A DNA stretch of 64,000 nucleotides from an uncultured cyanobacterium (GTDB lineage: Bacteria; Cyanobacteriota; Cyanobacteriia; PCC-6307; Cyanobiaceae), in assembly GCA_903823115.1 (NCBI GenBank), contig CAIJRN010000018.1, positions 1 through 64,000 of the forward strand. The letters run 5' to 3'. Both the position numbers and the translations under genes were made by a program. Position 1 is the first letter of the stretch, and each line of letters starts with the position of its first letter. Positions 1 to 7,916 of the stretch are shown in pieces. The notes below the pieces were generated by a model, which was not told the origin of the DNA, ran no database searches, and saw only the letters and a list, made by a program, of their open reading frames with translations.

Positions 1-343
1 CGCGATCCGTTTCGGAGATATCCCAGAAGACGTAGGCCCACTGGGGATCGCGGGGGAGGAAGACGACGCGGGTCTCGGCGGCGGGGCGGCTGGCGGGGGG
101 CAATTCGGCCTCGATCGCTGCGGCCATCTCGGCCACGTTGGTCCCTTTGGCCTCAATCGCTTCGGCCATCTCGGCCACGTCGGTCACTTCGGCGATTCGA
201 TCAGCCGCGCTCTTGCTGATCGCTTCGGCCAGTCCTTCACGGTCCTGGGCGCTGTAGCGACTGACTCCGAGGCTGCGGGCCACATCGCGCAGCTGCCGCA
301 TGCTCAGGGAAGCCAGACGGGAAATGATGCTTTTATCCGTCAT
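1..343 (-). CDS. DUF4912-type protein, cut by window edge
   Basis: Only the N-terminal 114 codons are present; the gene continues beyond base 1. The ATG at 343-341 opens MTDKSIISRLASLSMRQLR, and the next residues resemble the Rho-N/SAP-like helical fold that precedes DUF4912 in cyanobacteria. Residues about 48-70 hold an imperfect internal duplication (VAEMAEAIEA, then VAEMAAAIEA). The last visible residues (VVFLPRDPQWAYVFWDIS) match the start of a DUF4912 domain. The biochemical role is unknown. It is divergent from the UmuD-like gene. The family assignment is from motif recognition only. Confidence 0.7.
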   Translation of the reverse strand, partial: MTDKSIISRLASLSMRQLRDVARSLGVSRYSAQDREGLAEAISKSAADRIAEVTDVAEMAEAIEAKGTNVAEMAAAIEAELPPASRPAAETRVVFLPRDPQWAYVFWDISETDR

Positions 344-619
344 TTGACTTCCCTGGGGCTTTGATGCGGAAAGTTTCCGGGATTAAGGCCGTCTGGGATC
401 GCCCCTGTCAGCAGATGGCTACACGCCCGCGCCCCGCGTCGCTCCGGAAGCCGGCGGCGCCGGAGCGACGCAGTGGGCCCGTGCGGCCAGTCAGAGCCCT
501 GCCACCATCCCCTGACCGCCGCCGCTTCGACCTGCAGCCAGCCGCCATCACCACAGTCAGTTCCATCTGCTCAGCCACCCCGGCCAGGGCCCCGGCAGTC
601 GCCCTGGTCGCTAGAACGG
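344..619. other. divergent intergenic region
   Basis: These 276 bases separate the reverse-strand DUF4912 gene from the forward UmuD-like gene. They hold a perfect 12-bp inverted repeat (436-471) and the left part of a LexA-like box. Open frames exist on the plus strand, but none has convincing protein features. Confidence 0.5.
436..471. repeat. perfect 12-bp inverted repeat, 12-base loop
   Basis: GCGTCGCTCCGG at 436-447 pairs with CCGGAGCGACGC at 460-471 across a 12-base loop. There is no T-tract on either side, so an ordinary intrinsic terminator is unlikely. It may be a protein-binding dyad, a repetitive palindromic element, or a structured leader. Confidence 0.7.
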
Positions 620-626
620 ATGTACT
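613..626. promoter_or_regulatory. putative LexA (SOS) box at the UmuD-like gene
   Basis: AGAACGGATGTACT matches the reverse complement of the cyanobacterial LexA consensus RGTACNNNDGTWCB at 13 of 14 positions. It covers the proposed ATG at 620. A LexA site on top of the start would block initiation, which fits an umuD-type SOS gene, or it may mean that the true start lies elsewhere. The similar box at 60713-60726 supports the assignment. Confidence 0.5.
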
Positions 627-1117
627 CCTTGCGCCCGGACGTCGTGTCTCTGTCCCTGCTGCCCCCGGGGCTGCCCGTGCCCCTGCGGGCGGAGATTCCG
701 TCGCGCTTCTGTGCCTTGGTGGGGGAGTCCGTTGCCGCCGGTTTCCCCAGTCCAGCCGATGATTATGTTGAAGCGCGCATTGATCTCAATCTCGAGCTGA
801 TTCCCTCGCCCCTCTCCACGTTTTTCATGCGGGTCCAGGGTGATGCGCTGCGCGGCGATGGCATCGTCGATGGCGATCTGCTGGTGATCGATCGCAGTCT
901 TGATCCCCGGGTCGGCATGGTGGTGGTGGCGGTTCATGACGGCGGCTTCATCCTGCGGCGCCTCGGCCGCCGCGATGGCGGCCTGTGGTTACTGGCCAGT
1001 GACGGCCTCACCCCACCGTTGCCGCTGGCGAACGATGACGACCAGGCTGGCCAGCTCTGGGGCGTGGCGATTCATGCCATCCACCACCTGGCCGGTGCCC
1101 CCTCCCGTCGCTCCTGA
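620..1117 (+). CDS. UmuD-like S24/LexA-family protein lacking the catalytic dyad
   Basis: The protein aligns by eye with UmuD: GFPSPADDYVEARIDLN corresponds to the UmuD segment around its self-cleavage site, and DGDLLVIDR and the GGFILRRL strand follow in order. In UmuD the nucleophile is Ser60 in GDSM and the base is Lys97 in a VKKL-type strand. Here the nucleophile segment reads GDALRGDG (Ser to Ala) and the lysine strand reads ILRRL (Lys to Arg). Both catalytic residues are therefore replaced, while the Ala-Gly cleavage-type bond is kept. At 165 residues it is slightly longer than UmuD. An upstream in-frame start at 473 is possible. No umuC is present in the window. Confidence 0.75.
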   Translation: MYSLRPDVVSLSLLPPGLPVPLRAEIPSRFCALVGESVAAGFPSPADDYVEARIDLNLELIPSPLSTFFMRVQGDALRGDGIVDGDLLVIDRSLDPRVGMVVVAVHDGGFILRRLGRRDGGLWLLASDGLTPPLPLANDDDQAGQLWGVAIHAIHHLAGAPSRRS

Positions 1118-1232
1118 GTGATGCCCACCCTGGGACGCATCGCCCCTGGGGGATCCCCGTCGCTCGATGCGTAACGCCGAACACCTGAGATCCGGGCAAC
1201 GGTGACCGTCAGGTCGCCCTGGCCAAGGGCCC

Positions 1233-1424
1233 TCAGCTGCTGCTTTCGATCTCCGGCATCGGCAGCAGCAGGCCCCGGCGCCGCAGCTCCTGGCGGAATT
1301 GGGCGGCCAGAGACAGGTCGCGACGCCCATCCCATCGCCAGACCCGACGCAGATGCCCGAAAATCACCAGCACTCGCATGGCGATGGTGAAACAGACGAT
1401 CACCTGAAGGCAGGTCTTGAGCAC
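1233..1424 (-). CDS. small hydrophobic hypothetical protein
   Basis: A 63-residue frame starts at GTG 1424, with an alternative ATG at 1379. The first 24 residues form a likely membrane helix (TCLQVIVCFTIAMRVLVIF), followed by an arginine-rich stretch and a soluble C-terminus ending in LPMPEIESSS. No family is recognised. It lies in an otherwise gene-free stretch (1118-1538), so it could be a real small membrane protein or a chance frame. Confidence 0.35.
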   Translation of the reverse strand: MLKTCLQVIVCFTIAMRVLVIFGHLRRVWRWDGRRDLSLAAQFRQELRRRGLLLPMPEIESSS

Positions 1425-1538
1425 GGGGACAAGCCCGATGGAGAGCAGTCGGAGGAAGATAGAGACCAGCCTAGAAGCTGGCGAGCGAGCCAGGCCTGGG
1501 CCCCTGTCCCCCCCTGGGGATCTCCTGCGCGTGCATTC

Positions 1539-1838
1539 ATGGCCGAACCCTTACCCGCCTTGAGTACCACCGATCTTGAAACCCTGCATGCAGCCCTCGA
1601 TCCGCTGCTCGATGGTTTCGGGGAGGGCGAGTCCTGCCTGGATGATGCCAGTGCCTTTCTGGCCAGGCTTGGCATCGCCAGCGAATCCGGGCCTGACGGG
1701 CTGGCGCCACCGCTGACGCAATGGCTCGAGAGCTGGCGGCAGGCCGGTGGCAATCGCCAGACCCTGCGGCTGATGGTCACAACCCTGCTGGCGGAACGGA
1801 TAGGCGCCGAAACGGCTGCGCAGGAAGGCACAGCTTGA
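1539..1838 (+). CDS. hypothetical protein, 99 residues
   Basis: This acidic, probably helical 99-residue protein starts at the ATG following GTGCATTC. It has no membrane segment, signal peptide or recognised motif. The upstream in-frame extension to 1299 is low-complexity and unlikely to be translated. It precedes ppsA by 127 bases on the same strand, but no functional link can be inferred. Confidence 0.5.
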   Translation: MAEPLPALSTTDLETLHAALDPLLDGFGEGESCLDDASAFLARLGIASESGPDGLAPPLTQWLESWRQAGGNRQTLRLMVTTLLAERIGAETAAQEGTA

Positions 1839-1965
1839 ACAGGGCAAGGCATGGGGGTGAGATTGGCCCCACGCAGTCATCGGGGCCATCCGTTCCGGAG
1901 GGTCACAAGCGCGAGTCAGCCAGCGCTGCTGGGCTCAAAGTTGAGACAGCGACCAAGGCAACACC

Positions 1966-4371
1966 ATGCTGAGTCCTGAGATCCTGGTGGTGCCCTTGGA
2001 GCGGGTCGGCATCGAGGCGATCGCCGATGTCGGCGGCAAGAATGCCTCCCTCGGCGAGATGATCCGCGAGCTGGCCGCCGATGGGGTGCAGGTGCCTGGT
2101 GGCTTCGCCACCACCGCCTCGGCCTACCGCCAATTCATCGCCGCCAACGGCCTGGGCCCCAGCCTGCTCTCCTTGTTGGCCGATCTCGATACGGGCGATC
2201 TGACGGCCCTGCAACAGGCCGGTCGGGCCTGCCGGGAGCTGCTGCTGCAGGCGACCCTGCCCGAAGCGCTGACGGCGGCGATCCTGGCGGCCTACCGCCA
2301 GCTGGGCTCTCCCGCCGTGGCCGTGCGCTCCAGCGCCACCGCCGAAGATCTACCCGACGCCAGCTTCGCCGGCCAACAGGAAACCTTCCTGCACATCGAG
2401 GGGGAGGGCCCGCTGCTGGAGGCCTGCCGGCGCTGCTATGCCTCCCTGTTCACCGACCGGGCGATTTCCTATCGCCAACTCAATGGCTTCGACCATCTCG
2501 ATGTCGCGCTCTCGATCGGGGTGCAGCGCATGGTGCGCTCCGATCTGGCCAGCGCCGGGGTGATGTTCAGCATCGACACCGAGACCGGCTTCCGCGACAC
2601 CGTGCTGCTCACCGCCGCCTATGGCCTCGGCGAGAACGTGGTGCAGGGGGCCGTCAATCCCGATGAATGGCTGATCTTCAAACCCACCCTGGAGCAGGGT
2701 TTCAGCCCGATCGTCAGCCGCAGCCTCGGCAGCAAGGCGATCCGCATGGTGTATGGCGAAACGAGCACGGGCGACGCCAGGCCGGTTCGCAACCTGGAGG
2801 TGCCTGAAGCCGAGCGGCAATGCTTTGCCCTGACGGATCCCGAAATCCTGATCCTGGCCCGCTGGGCCTGCCGCATCGAGCGCCATTACAGCGAGCGGCG
2901 CGGCACGCCGACGCCGATGGACATCGAGTGGGCCAAGGATGGCGAAAGCGGTGAGCTGTTCATCCTCCAGGCCCGGCCGGAAACGGTGCAGTCCCGCCAG
3001 TCCGGTGCGGTGTTGCGCAGCTGGCATCTGCAGCCCCATCAGGCCGAGCTGATCACCAGCGGCCGGGCGATCGGCGCTTCGGTCAGTCAGGGAAGGGCGC
3101 GGGTGATCAACGATCCCTCCGAGATCCAGCGCTTCGAGGAGGGCGATCTGCTGGTGACGGTGCGCACCGATCCGGACTGGGAGCCGATCCTCAAGAAAGC
3201 CAGCGGCGTTGTCACCGACCAGGGGGGACGCACCTGCCACGCGGCGATCATTGCTCGCGAGATGGGGATCACGGCGATCGTCGGCACCAGCGATGGCAGC
3301 CGCCGCATCGTCGATGGCGACACGATCACGATCAGCTGTTGCGAAGGGGATGTGGGCCACGTCTACCGCGGTGCCATTCCGTTCCATGTGGACGAGCAGC
3401 GCCTCGACGATCTGCCCGCCACCCGCACCCAGATCCTGATGAATGTGGGCAACCCGGAGGAGGCCTTCAACCTGGCGGCGATCCCCTGCGATGGCGTCGG
3501 CCTGGCCCGGCTGGAGTTCATCATCGCCAACCACATCCGCGTCCATCCGATGGCCCTGCTCCAGAGCGAGCAGATCCGTGATCCAGGCGAACGGGCCGCC
3601 ATCGCCGCACTCACCCGCAACTACGCCAATCCCGGCGATTACTACGTCGATCTGCTCAGCCAGGGCATGGGGCGCATCGCGGCGGCCTTCTTCCCGAAGC
3701 CGGTGATCCTGCGCTTCTCGGACTTCAAGAGCAACGAATACGCCCGCCTGCTCGGCGGTGCCGCCTTTGAACCCAGTGAAGAAAACCCGATGATCGGCTG
3801 GCGCGGGGCGTCGCGTTACTACGCCGAGGGCTTCCGCCAGGCCTTTGCGCTCGAATGCCAGGCCCTGCGGCTGGTGCGCGAGACGATGGGACTGACCAAC
3901 GCGATTCCGATGGTGCCCTTCTGCCGCACACCGGAAGAAGGCGACCGGGTGCTGGCCGAGATGGCGAAGGCCGGTCTGGTGCGCGGCCAGGATGGTCTGC
4001 AGGTGTATGTCATGTGCGAGCTGCCCAGCAATGTGATCGGCGCCGAGGCCTTCGCCGAGCGCTTCGATGGCTTCTCGATCGGCTCCAACGACCTCACCCA
4101 GCTGACTCTGGGTCTCGATCGCGATTCAGCCCTGGTGGCCGAGCTGTTCGACGAGCGCCATGCCACGGTCAAGGCGATGATCCAACTGGCGATCCAGACC
4201 GCCAGACGCTGCGGCCGCAAGATCGGCATCTGCGGCCAGGCCCCCAGTGACTACCCCGAGTTCGCCCGTTTTCTGGTGGAGGAAGGCATCGACTCGATCA
4301 GCCTCAATCCCGACGCAGTCGTGCGAACCCGCCTGCTGGTGGCCGACCTGGAACAGCAACTCCATCGCTGA
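1966..4371 (+). CDS. ppsA: phosphoenolpyruvate synthase
   Basis: This enzyme converts pyruvate, ATP and water to PEP, AMP and phosphate. All three modules are visible in the 801 residues. The N-terminal ATP-binding half carries VGGKNASLGEM and AVRSSATAEDLPDASFAGQ. The central phosphohistidine domain has GGRTCHAAIIAREMG near residue 425. The C-terminal PEP/pyruvate barrel has CELPSNVIGAEAF, FSIGSNDLTQLTLG and the catalytic-cysteine segment GICGQAPSD. Length is normal for PpsA. The ATG at 1966 starts directly at the conserved N-terminus. Confidence 0.97.
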   Translation: MLSPEILVVPLERVGIEAIADVGGKNASLGEMIRELAADGVQVPGGFATTASAYRQFIAANGLGPSLLSLLADLDTGDLTALQQAGRACRELLLQATLPEALTAAILAAYRQLGSPAVAVRSSATAEDLPDASFAGQQETFLHIEGEGPLLEACRRCYASLFTDRAISYRQLNGFDHLDVALSIGVQRMVRSDLASAGVMFSIDTETGFRDTVLLTAAYGLGENVVQGAVNPDEWLIFKPTLEQGFSPIVSRSLGSKAIRMVYGETSTGDARPVRNLEVPEAERQCFALTDPEILILARWACRIERHYSERRGTPTPMDIEWAKDGESGELFILQARPETVQSRQSGAVLRSWHLQPHQAELITSGRAIGASVSQGRARVINDPSEIQRFEEGDLLVTVRTDPDWEPILKKASGVVTDQGGRTCHAAIIAREMGITAIVGTSDGSRRIVDGDTITISCCEGDVGHVYRGAIPFHVDEQRLDDLPATRTQILMNVGNPEEAFNLAAIPCDGVGLARLEFIIANHIRVHPMALLQSEQIRDPGERAAIAALTRNYANPGDYYVDLLSQGMGRIAAAFFPKPVILRFSDFKSNEYARLLGGAAFEPSEENPMIGWRGASRYYAEGFRQAFALECQALRLVRETMGLTNAIPMVPFCRTPEEGDRVLAEMAKAGLVRGQDGLQVYVMCELPSNVIGAEAFAERFDGFSIGSNDLTQLTLGLDRDSALVAELFDERHATVKAMIQLAIQTARRCGRKIGICGQAPSDYPEFARFLVEEGIDSISLNPDAVVRTRLLVADLEQQLHR

Positions 4372-4425
4372 ACCGGCTGGGCGGCATCACTCGCCTGAGA
4401 TGTACGGAGGTCCAGATGGGGCTGT

Positions 4426-4617
4426 TCAGAGCGCCGGCCGCAGCCGCAGGGTTGGGCGGCCCTGACTCTCTCCGCCAGCAACCTGGGGACGGAGCCACTG
4501 CCAGAGCATGACGCCGCAGGCACTGCAGCGCACCACCGACAGAATCGCCAGCCCGATGCAGAGGGGGCAGTGGGCAAGGCCCATGGGCTCGGCGCAGCTG
4601 AAGGTTGGCTCCACCAT
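4426..4617 (-). CDS. small protein with two CxxC motifs
   Basis: A 63-residue frame from the ATG at 4617 contains CPLC and CSAC around a hydrophobic stretch (IGLAILSVVR), so it could be a membrane-associated zinc-ribbon-like or redox peptide. It occupies much of the 496-base space between ppsA and the FAD oxidoreductase, on the opposite strand. The family is not recognised; coding status rests on the paired CxxC motifs and the clean start. Confidence 0.5.
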   Translation of the reverse strand: MVEPTFSCAEPMGLAHCPLCIGLAILSVVRCSACGVMLWQWLRPQVAGGESQGRPTLRLRPAL

Positions 4618-4867
4618 GGCACCTCCGACCAGGTGCCGCCGCCGCCGGCGCACGTTTCCAGCGGATTCGCCACATGGTCCCGGCCAGTCCTGCACCGCCG
4701 CTGTCAACGGCGTGCCGGCCCTGCGAGGAGCCTGAACATGGAGTGCCCCTTGAATGGCCGACCTCGGCAGGAACCGAATTCTGTCCAGAGTGACCCCTGT
4801 CCCGGAGACTGCCCTCACTGATGGGTTTGCTCCGTAGGCCCTCGTCCAGCGTGTCCTTGCCCCCGAA

Positions 4868-6604
4868 TTGTCCCGTGTCCGGAGTGAACCCTTGCTGCGC
4901 CTGAGTGAGCTGAAGCTGCCCCTGGATCACAGCGACGCCGAACTGGCCGCCGCTGTCTGCCGCCGGCTGAAGCTGCCGGCCTCTGCCCTGCGGGGCCATC
5001 AGCTGGTCAAGTGCAGTGTCGATGCCCGCCGCCATGGCGAGATCGCCCTGGTGTATTGCCTCGATCTCGACCTGACCCTCAGCGCCGCCGAGCAACGGCG
5101 CCTGCTGCAACGCTTCGCCGGCGACCCCCACCTGCGCCCGGCACCGGATACGGCCTACCGCTTTGTCGCCAGCGCCGCGGAGGATCCGGCCCTGGCTGCC
5201 CTGGCCCTGATGCGCAGACCGGTGGTGGTGGGGGCCGGCCCCTGCGGCTACTTCGCCGCCCTGCTGCTGGCTCAGATGGGTCTGCGCCCATTGCTGCTGG
5301 AGCGGGGCAAACCGGTGAAGGAGCGCAGCGCCGACACCTTCGGCTTCTGGCGCGGTCAGCGCTGCTTCGATCCGGAATCCAATGCCCAGTTCGGCGAAGG
5401 GGGAGCCGGCACCTTTTCCGACGGCAAGCTCTACAGCCAGGTCAGCGAAGATCCCCGCCTGGTGCGCAAGGTGCTCGAAGAACTGGTGGCAGCCGGCGCC
5501 AACGACGAGATCCTGACCCTGCATCGGCCCCACATCGGTACCTTCAAGCTGGCCACGGTGGTGCGGGGCCTGCGGGCGCGGATCGAGGCGCTGGGAGGGG
5601 AGGTGCGCTTTGGCTCCCTGGTCCAGGAACTGGTTCTGGAGAGCGATCCATCCCGCCAGCTGCGCGGCGTGAAATTGGCCAGCGGCGAGATCATCGCCAC
5701 CGAACACGTGGCCTTCGCTCCGGGCCACAGTGCCCGCGACAGCTTCGCGGCCCTGTGGGCCCAGGGGGTGGCGATGCAGGCCAAGCCGTTTGCGATCGGC
5801 GTGCGCATCGAACACCCCCAGCAGCTGATCGACCGCGCCCGCTGGGGGGCGGCAGCCGGCCATCCGCGCCTGGGGGCGGCCGAATACAAGCTCGTCCACC
5901 ACCTCGCCGGCGGCCGGGATGTCTACAGCTTCTGCATGTGCCCCGGGGGCCTGGTGGTGGGAGCCACCTCGGAGCCGGGCTGCGTCGTCACCAACGGCAT
6001 GAGCCAGCACTCCCGCAATGAACGCAACGCCAACAGCGCCCTGGTGGTCAATGTGACGCTGGAGGATCTGGAGCCCTGGGGCCGGTTCCCCGGCGATCCC
6101 CTGGCCGGGGTGGCCTTCCAGCGGCACTGGGAACATCAGGCCTTCGAGGCCGGCGGCGGCGATTTCTGCGCCCCGGCCCAGTGGGTTCCTGACTTCCTGG
6201 CGGGCCGCAGCAGTGAACGCCGCCAGGGAGGGGTCAAGGCCTCGTACCAGCCTGGAGTTCGCCTCAGTCAGCTGGATTCGTGTCTGCCGGAGTTTGTGAT
6301 CGCTGCCCTCAGAGCGGCCCTGCCCGCCTTTGAACGGCGGATTCCCGGCTATAGCGGGCCTGGGATTCTGATCACCGGCGTTGAGACCCGCACCTCCTCA
6401 CCGCTGCGACTGAACCGCGATGGGACCACACGAGAAAGCACCAACACCCCCGGGTTGTACCCAGGGGGTGAAGGTGCTGGTTATGCCGGCGGAATTCTCT
6501 CCGCGGCGATCGATGGCATCCGACTGGCGGAAGCGATTGCGATCAACCTTCTTCGTCCTCGGCTCCCAGGGGAACCAGGCGAATCTGCTTGCGACCCAAC
6601 TTGA
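4868..6604 (+). CDS. NAD(P)/FAD-dependent oxidoreductase (COG2509-like)
   Basis: A 578-residue flavoprotein. After an N-terminal domain of about 115 residues, VVVGAGPCGYFAALLLAQMG is the dinucleotide-binding motif and E/R-rich LLERG ends the second strand. FGEGGAGTFSDGKLYSQ and the C-terminal GLYPGGEGAGYAGGI motif are typical of the uncharacterised FAD-dependent dehydrogenase family. The substrate is unknown. The longest start is TTG 4868; TTG 4892 is also possible. The last 62 bases overlap the 3' end of the convergent cyAbrB gene. Confidence 0.85.
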   Translation: MSRVRSEPLLRLSELKLPLDHSDAELAAAVCRRLKLPASALRGHQLVKCSVDARRHGEIALVYCLDLDLTLSAAEQRRLLQRFAGDPHLRPAPDTAYRFVASAAEDPALAALALMRRPVVVGAGPCGYFAALLLAQMGLRPLLLERGKPVKERSADTFGFWRGQRCFDPESNAQFGEGGAGTFSDGKLYSQVSEDPRLVRKVLEELVAAGANDEILTLHRPHIGTFKLATVVRGLRARIEALGGEVRFGSLVQELVLESDPSRQLRGVKLASGEIIATEHVAFAPGHSARDSFAALWAQGVAMQAKPFAIGVRIEHPQQLIDRARWGAAAGHPRLGAAEYKLVHHLAGGRDVYSFCMCPGGLVVGATSEPGCVVTNGMSQHSRNERNANSALVVNVTLEDLEPWGRFPGDPLAGVAFQRHWEHQAFEAGGGDFCAPAQWVPDFLAGRSSERRQGGVKASYQPGVRLSQLDSCLPEFVIAALRAALPAFERRIPGYSGPGILITGVETRTSSPLRLNRDGTTRESTNTPGLYPGGEGAGYAGGILSAAIDGIRLAEAIAINLLRPRLPGEPGESACDPT

Positions 6605-6905
6605 TCTCGAACTCGTCGCCGGGCTTGAGATCGAGCATGGCGGTGTAAGCCTTGCCCACCATCAGGTTGCCGTTGAACTGAACCTTGGTGTTGAAACTGA
6701 GCTTGCGACCTGCCTTTCCGGCCTTTGGAGCCGCTCCGAAGTCAACGCCCTTGGCATTGAGGAGCGCCTCATAGAAGGCAGTGAAATTCAAACGCTCAGT
6801 CCCATCCCGCTTGGCGGAGACGTAACCACACGCCCGAACGAGGTCAGACTTGCTGACATCTCCCAACTCCTTGACCTTCGCGAGAAGATCGGCTCCTGTA
6901 AGCAT
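6543..6905 (-). CDS. cyAbrB-family transcriptional regulator
   Basis: A 120-residue protein. An N-terminal helical region (LTGADLLAKVKELGDVSKSD) is followed by a C-terminal AbrB-like DNA-binding fold around FNGNLMVGKAYTAMLDLKPG, as in cyanobacterial AbrB proteins. Members of this family are known to control nitrogen and inorganic-carbon genes in other cyanobacteria. Control of the cso region here is only an inference. It is convergent with the FAD oxidoreductase, with a 62-base coding overlap. Confidence 0.88.
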   Translation of the reverse strand: MLTGADLLAKVKELGDVSKSDLVRACGYVSAKRDGTERLNFTAFYEALLNAKGVDFGAAPKAGKAGRKLSFNTKVQFNGNLMVGKAYTAMLDLKPGDEFEIKLGRKQIRLVPLGAEDEEG

Positions 6906-7106
6906 GTGCTCATTTATGCAACATGCGCATCATCTCATCCCGCCGCACCCTTTGCAAGCATCAGCAGAGTCCCGCCCTGATAACTGTGCCAACAGGAGCG
7001 ATCACCAGTCTCGCGATCTGCTCAGGCTTGCGCTATGTCGAGCGGCTCTCCACCGGCAGTGTTCACTGCCCAGCACTCAGGAGTGGCACGATCAGACCTG
7101 AAAAAC

Positions 7107-7916
7107 TCAGCCCTGGGACACGATGCCGCTCCACTGCACCGCCTTGACCTGATCCCGACGCCAGGAATGAAACAGGGTTGGTAGCGCCACCGTGCACAGG
7201 GGACAGACGGCGATAGCGGAGTGGGGAACGCCTTCATTTTCCAGCTGCCGCACGATGGCGCTGCGGATGTCGAGACGGTCATGGTGGGGATCGGGATCGG
7301 CCAGCAGTGCCCCACAGGTGATCAGCTCCTGGAGGGCCGCTTCGTCCTGGCAGCCGTGTCGGCGCAGAGCGGCCGCCACCTCGAGGCTCACGGGCCGCTC
7401 CACCTGGTAGTTGGCGCCGCTGACGCACGGTCCAAGGGCCACCAGCAGGTCAGCGGCATGGGATCCGGCGGCGACGAGGCGGGCAATCGCCCCAGGCAGG
7501 ATGCGCCCGGCAACCCCACGCCAGCCCGCATGGCAGGCAGCCACCCGGCCGCTGCGGGGATCGGCCAGCAGCACGGGGGTGCAGTCGGCACCACACACCC
7601 AGAGACTCTGGCCACCGGCATCACTGACCAGGCCATCAGCCTCGGGCCAGGGTTCGGCGCTGGCCTCGGAGGCGGCGAGCACCAGGGCACTGTGGATCTG
7701 CTGGGGTCGATGGACGCTGATGCCGGCACTCAGATAGCCGGCCAGCTCGCCGGGGCCGCGACCCTGCCACTGGCGGCTGAAAAAGCCATGCTCAAAGTCC
7801 GCCAGCCGGTCGGCCTGCAGGTAATGGCCCCCATAGGTGCCGATCCAGGTCCAGCCGGGCAGATCATTGAAGCCCGCATCCGGTCGATCGAAGGGAGCCT
7901 CCAGGGCCTCAGCCAT
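7107..7916 (-). CDS. YfiH/PgeF-family laccase-domain protein
   Basis: A 269-residue cytosolic protein of the family of polyphenol oxidase-like, purine-nucleoside-cleaving or peptidoglycan-editing enzymes. Visible family motifs are VHRPQQIHSA, DGLVSD, VCGADCTPVLLADP, ACHAGWRGVAGRI and the C-terminal CPLCT. The His/Cys residues in these motifs are the metal ligands of the family. The ATG at 7916 overlaps the stop of the upstream Tab2-like gene by 8 bases, which indicates co-translation in one operon. Confidence 0.88.
   Translation of the reverse strand: MAEALEAPFDRPDAGFNDLPGWTWIGTYGGHYLQADRLADFEHGFFSRQWQGRGPGELAGYLSAGISVHRPQQIHSALVLAASEASAEPWPEADGLVSDAGGQSLWVCGADCTPVLLADPRSGRVAACHAGWRGVAGRILPGAIARLVAAGSHAADLLVALGPCVSGANYQVERPVSLEVAAALRRHGCQDEAALQELITCGALLADPDPHHDRLDIRSAIVRQLENEGVPHSAIAVCPLCTVALPTLFHSWRRDQVKAVQWSGIVSQG

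Noticed and set aside
4304-6136. Long minus-strand open frame (610 codons) opposite the FAD oxidoreductase
   Set aside because: It is antisense to a clearly real enzyme and shows no domain motifs.
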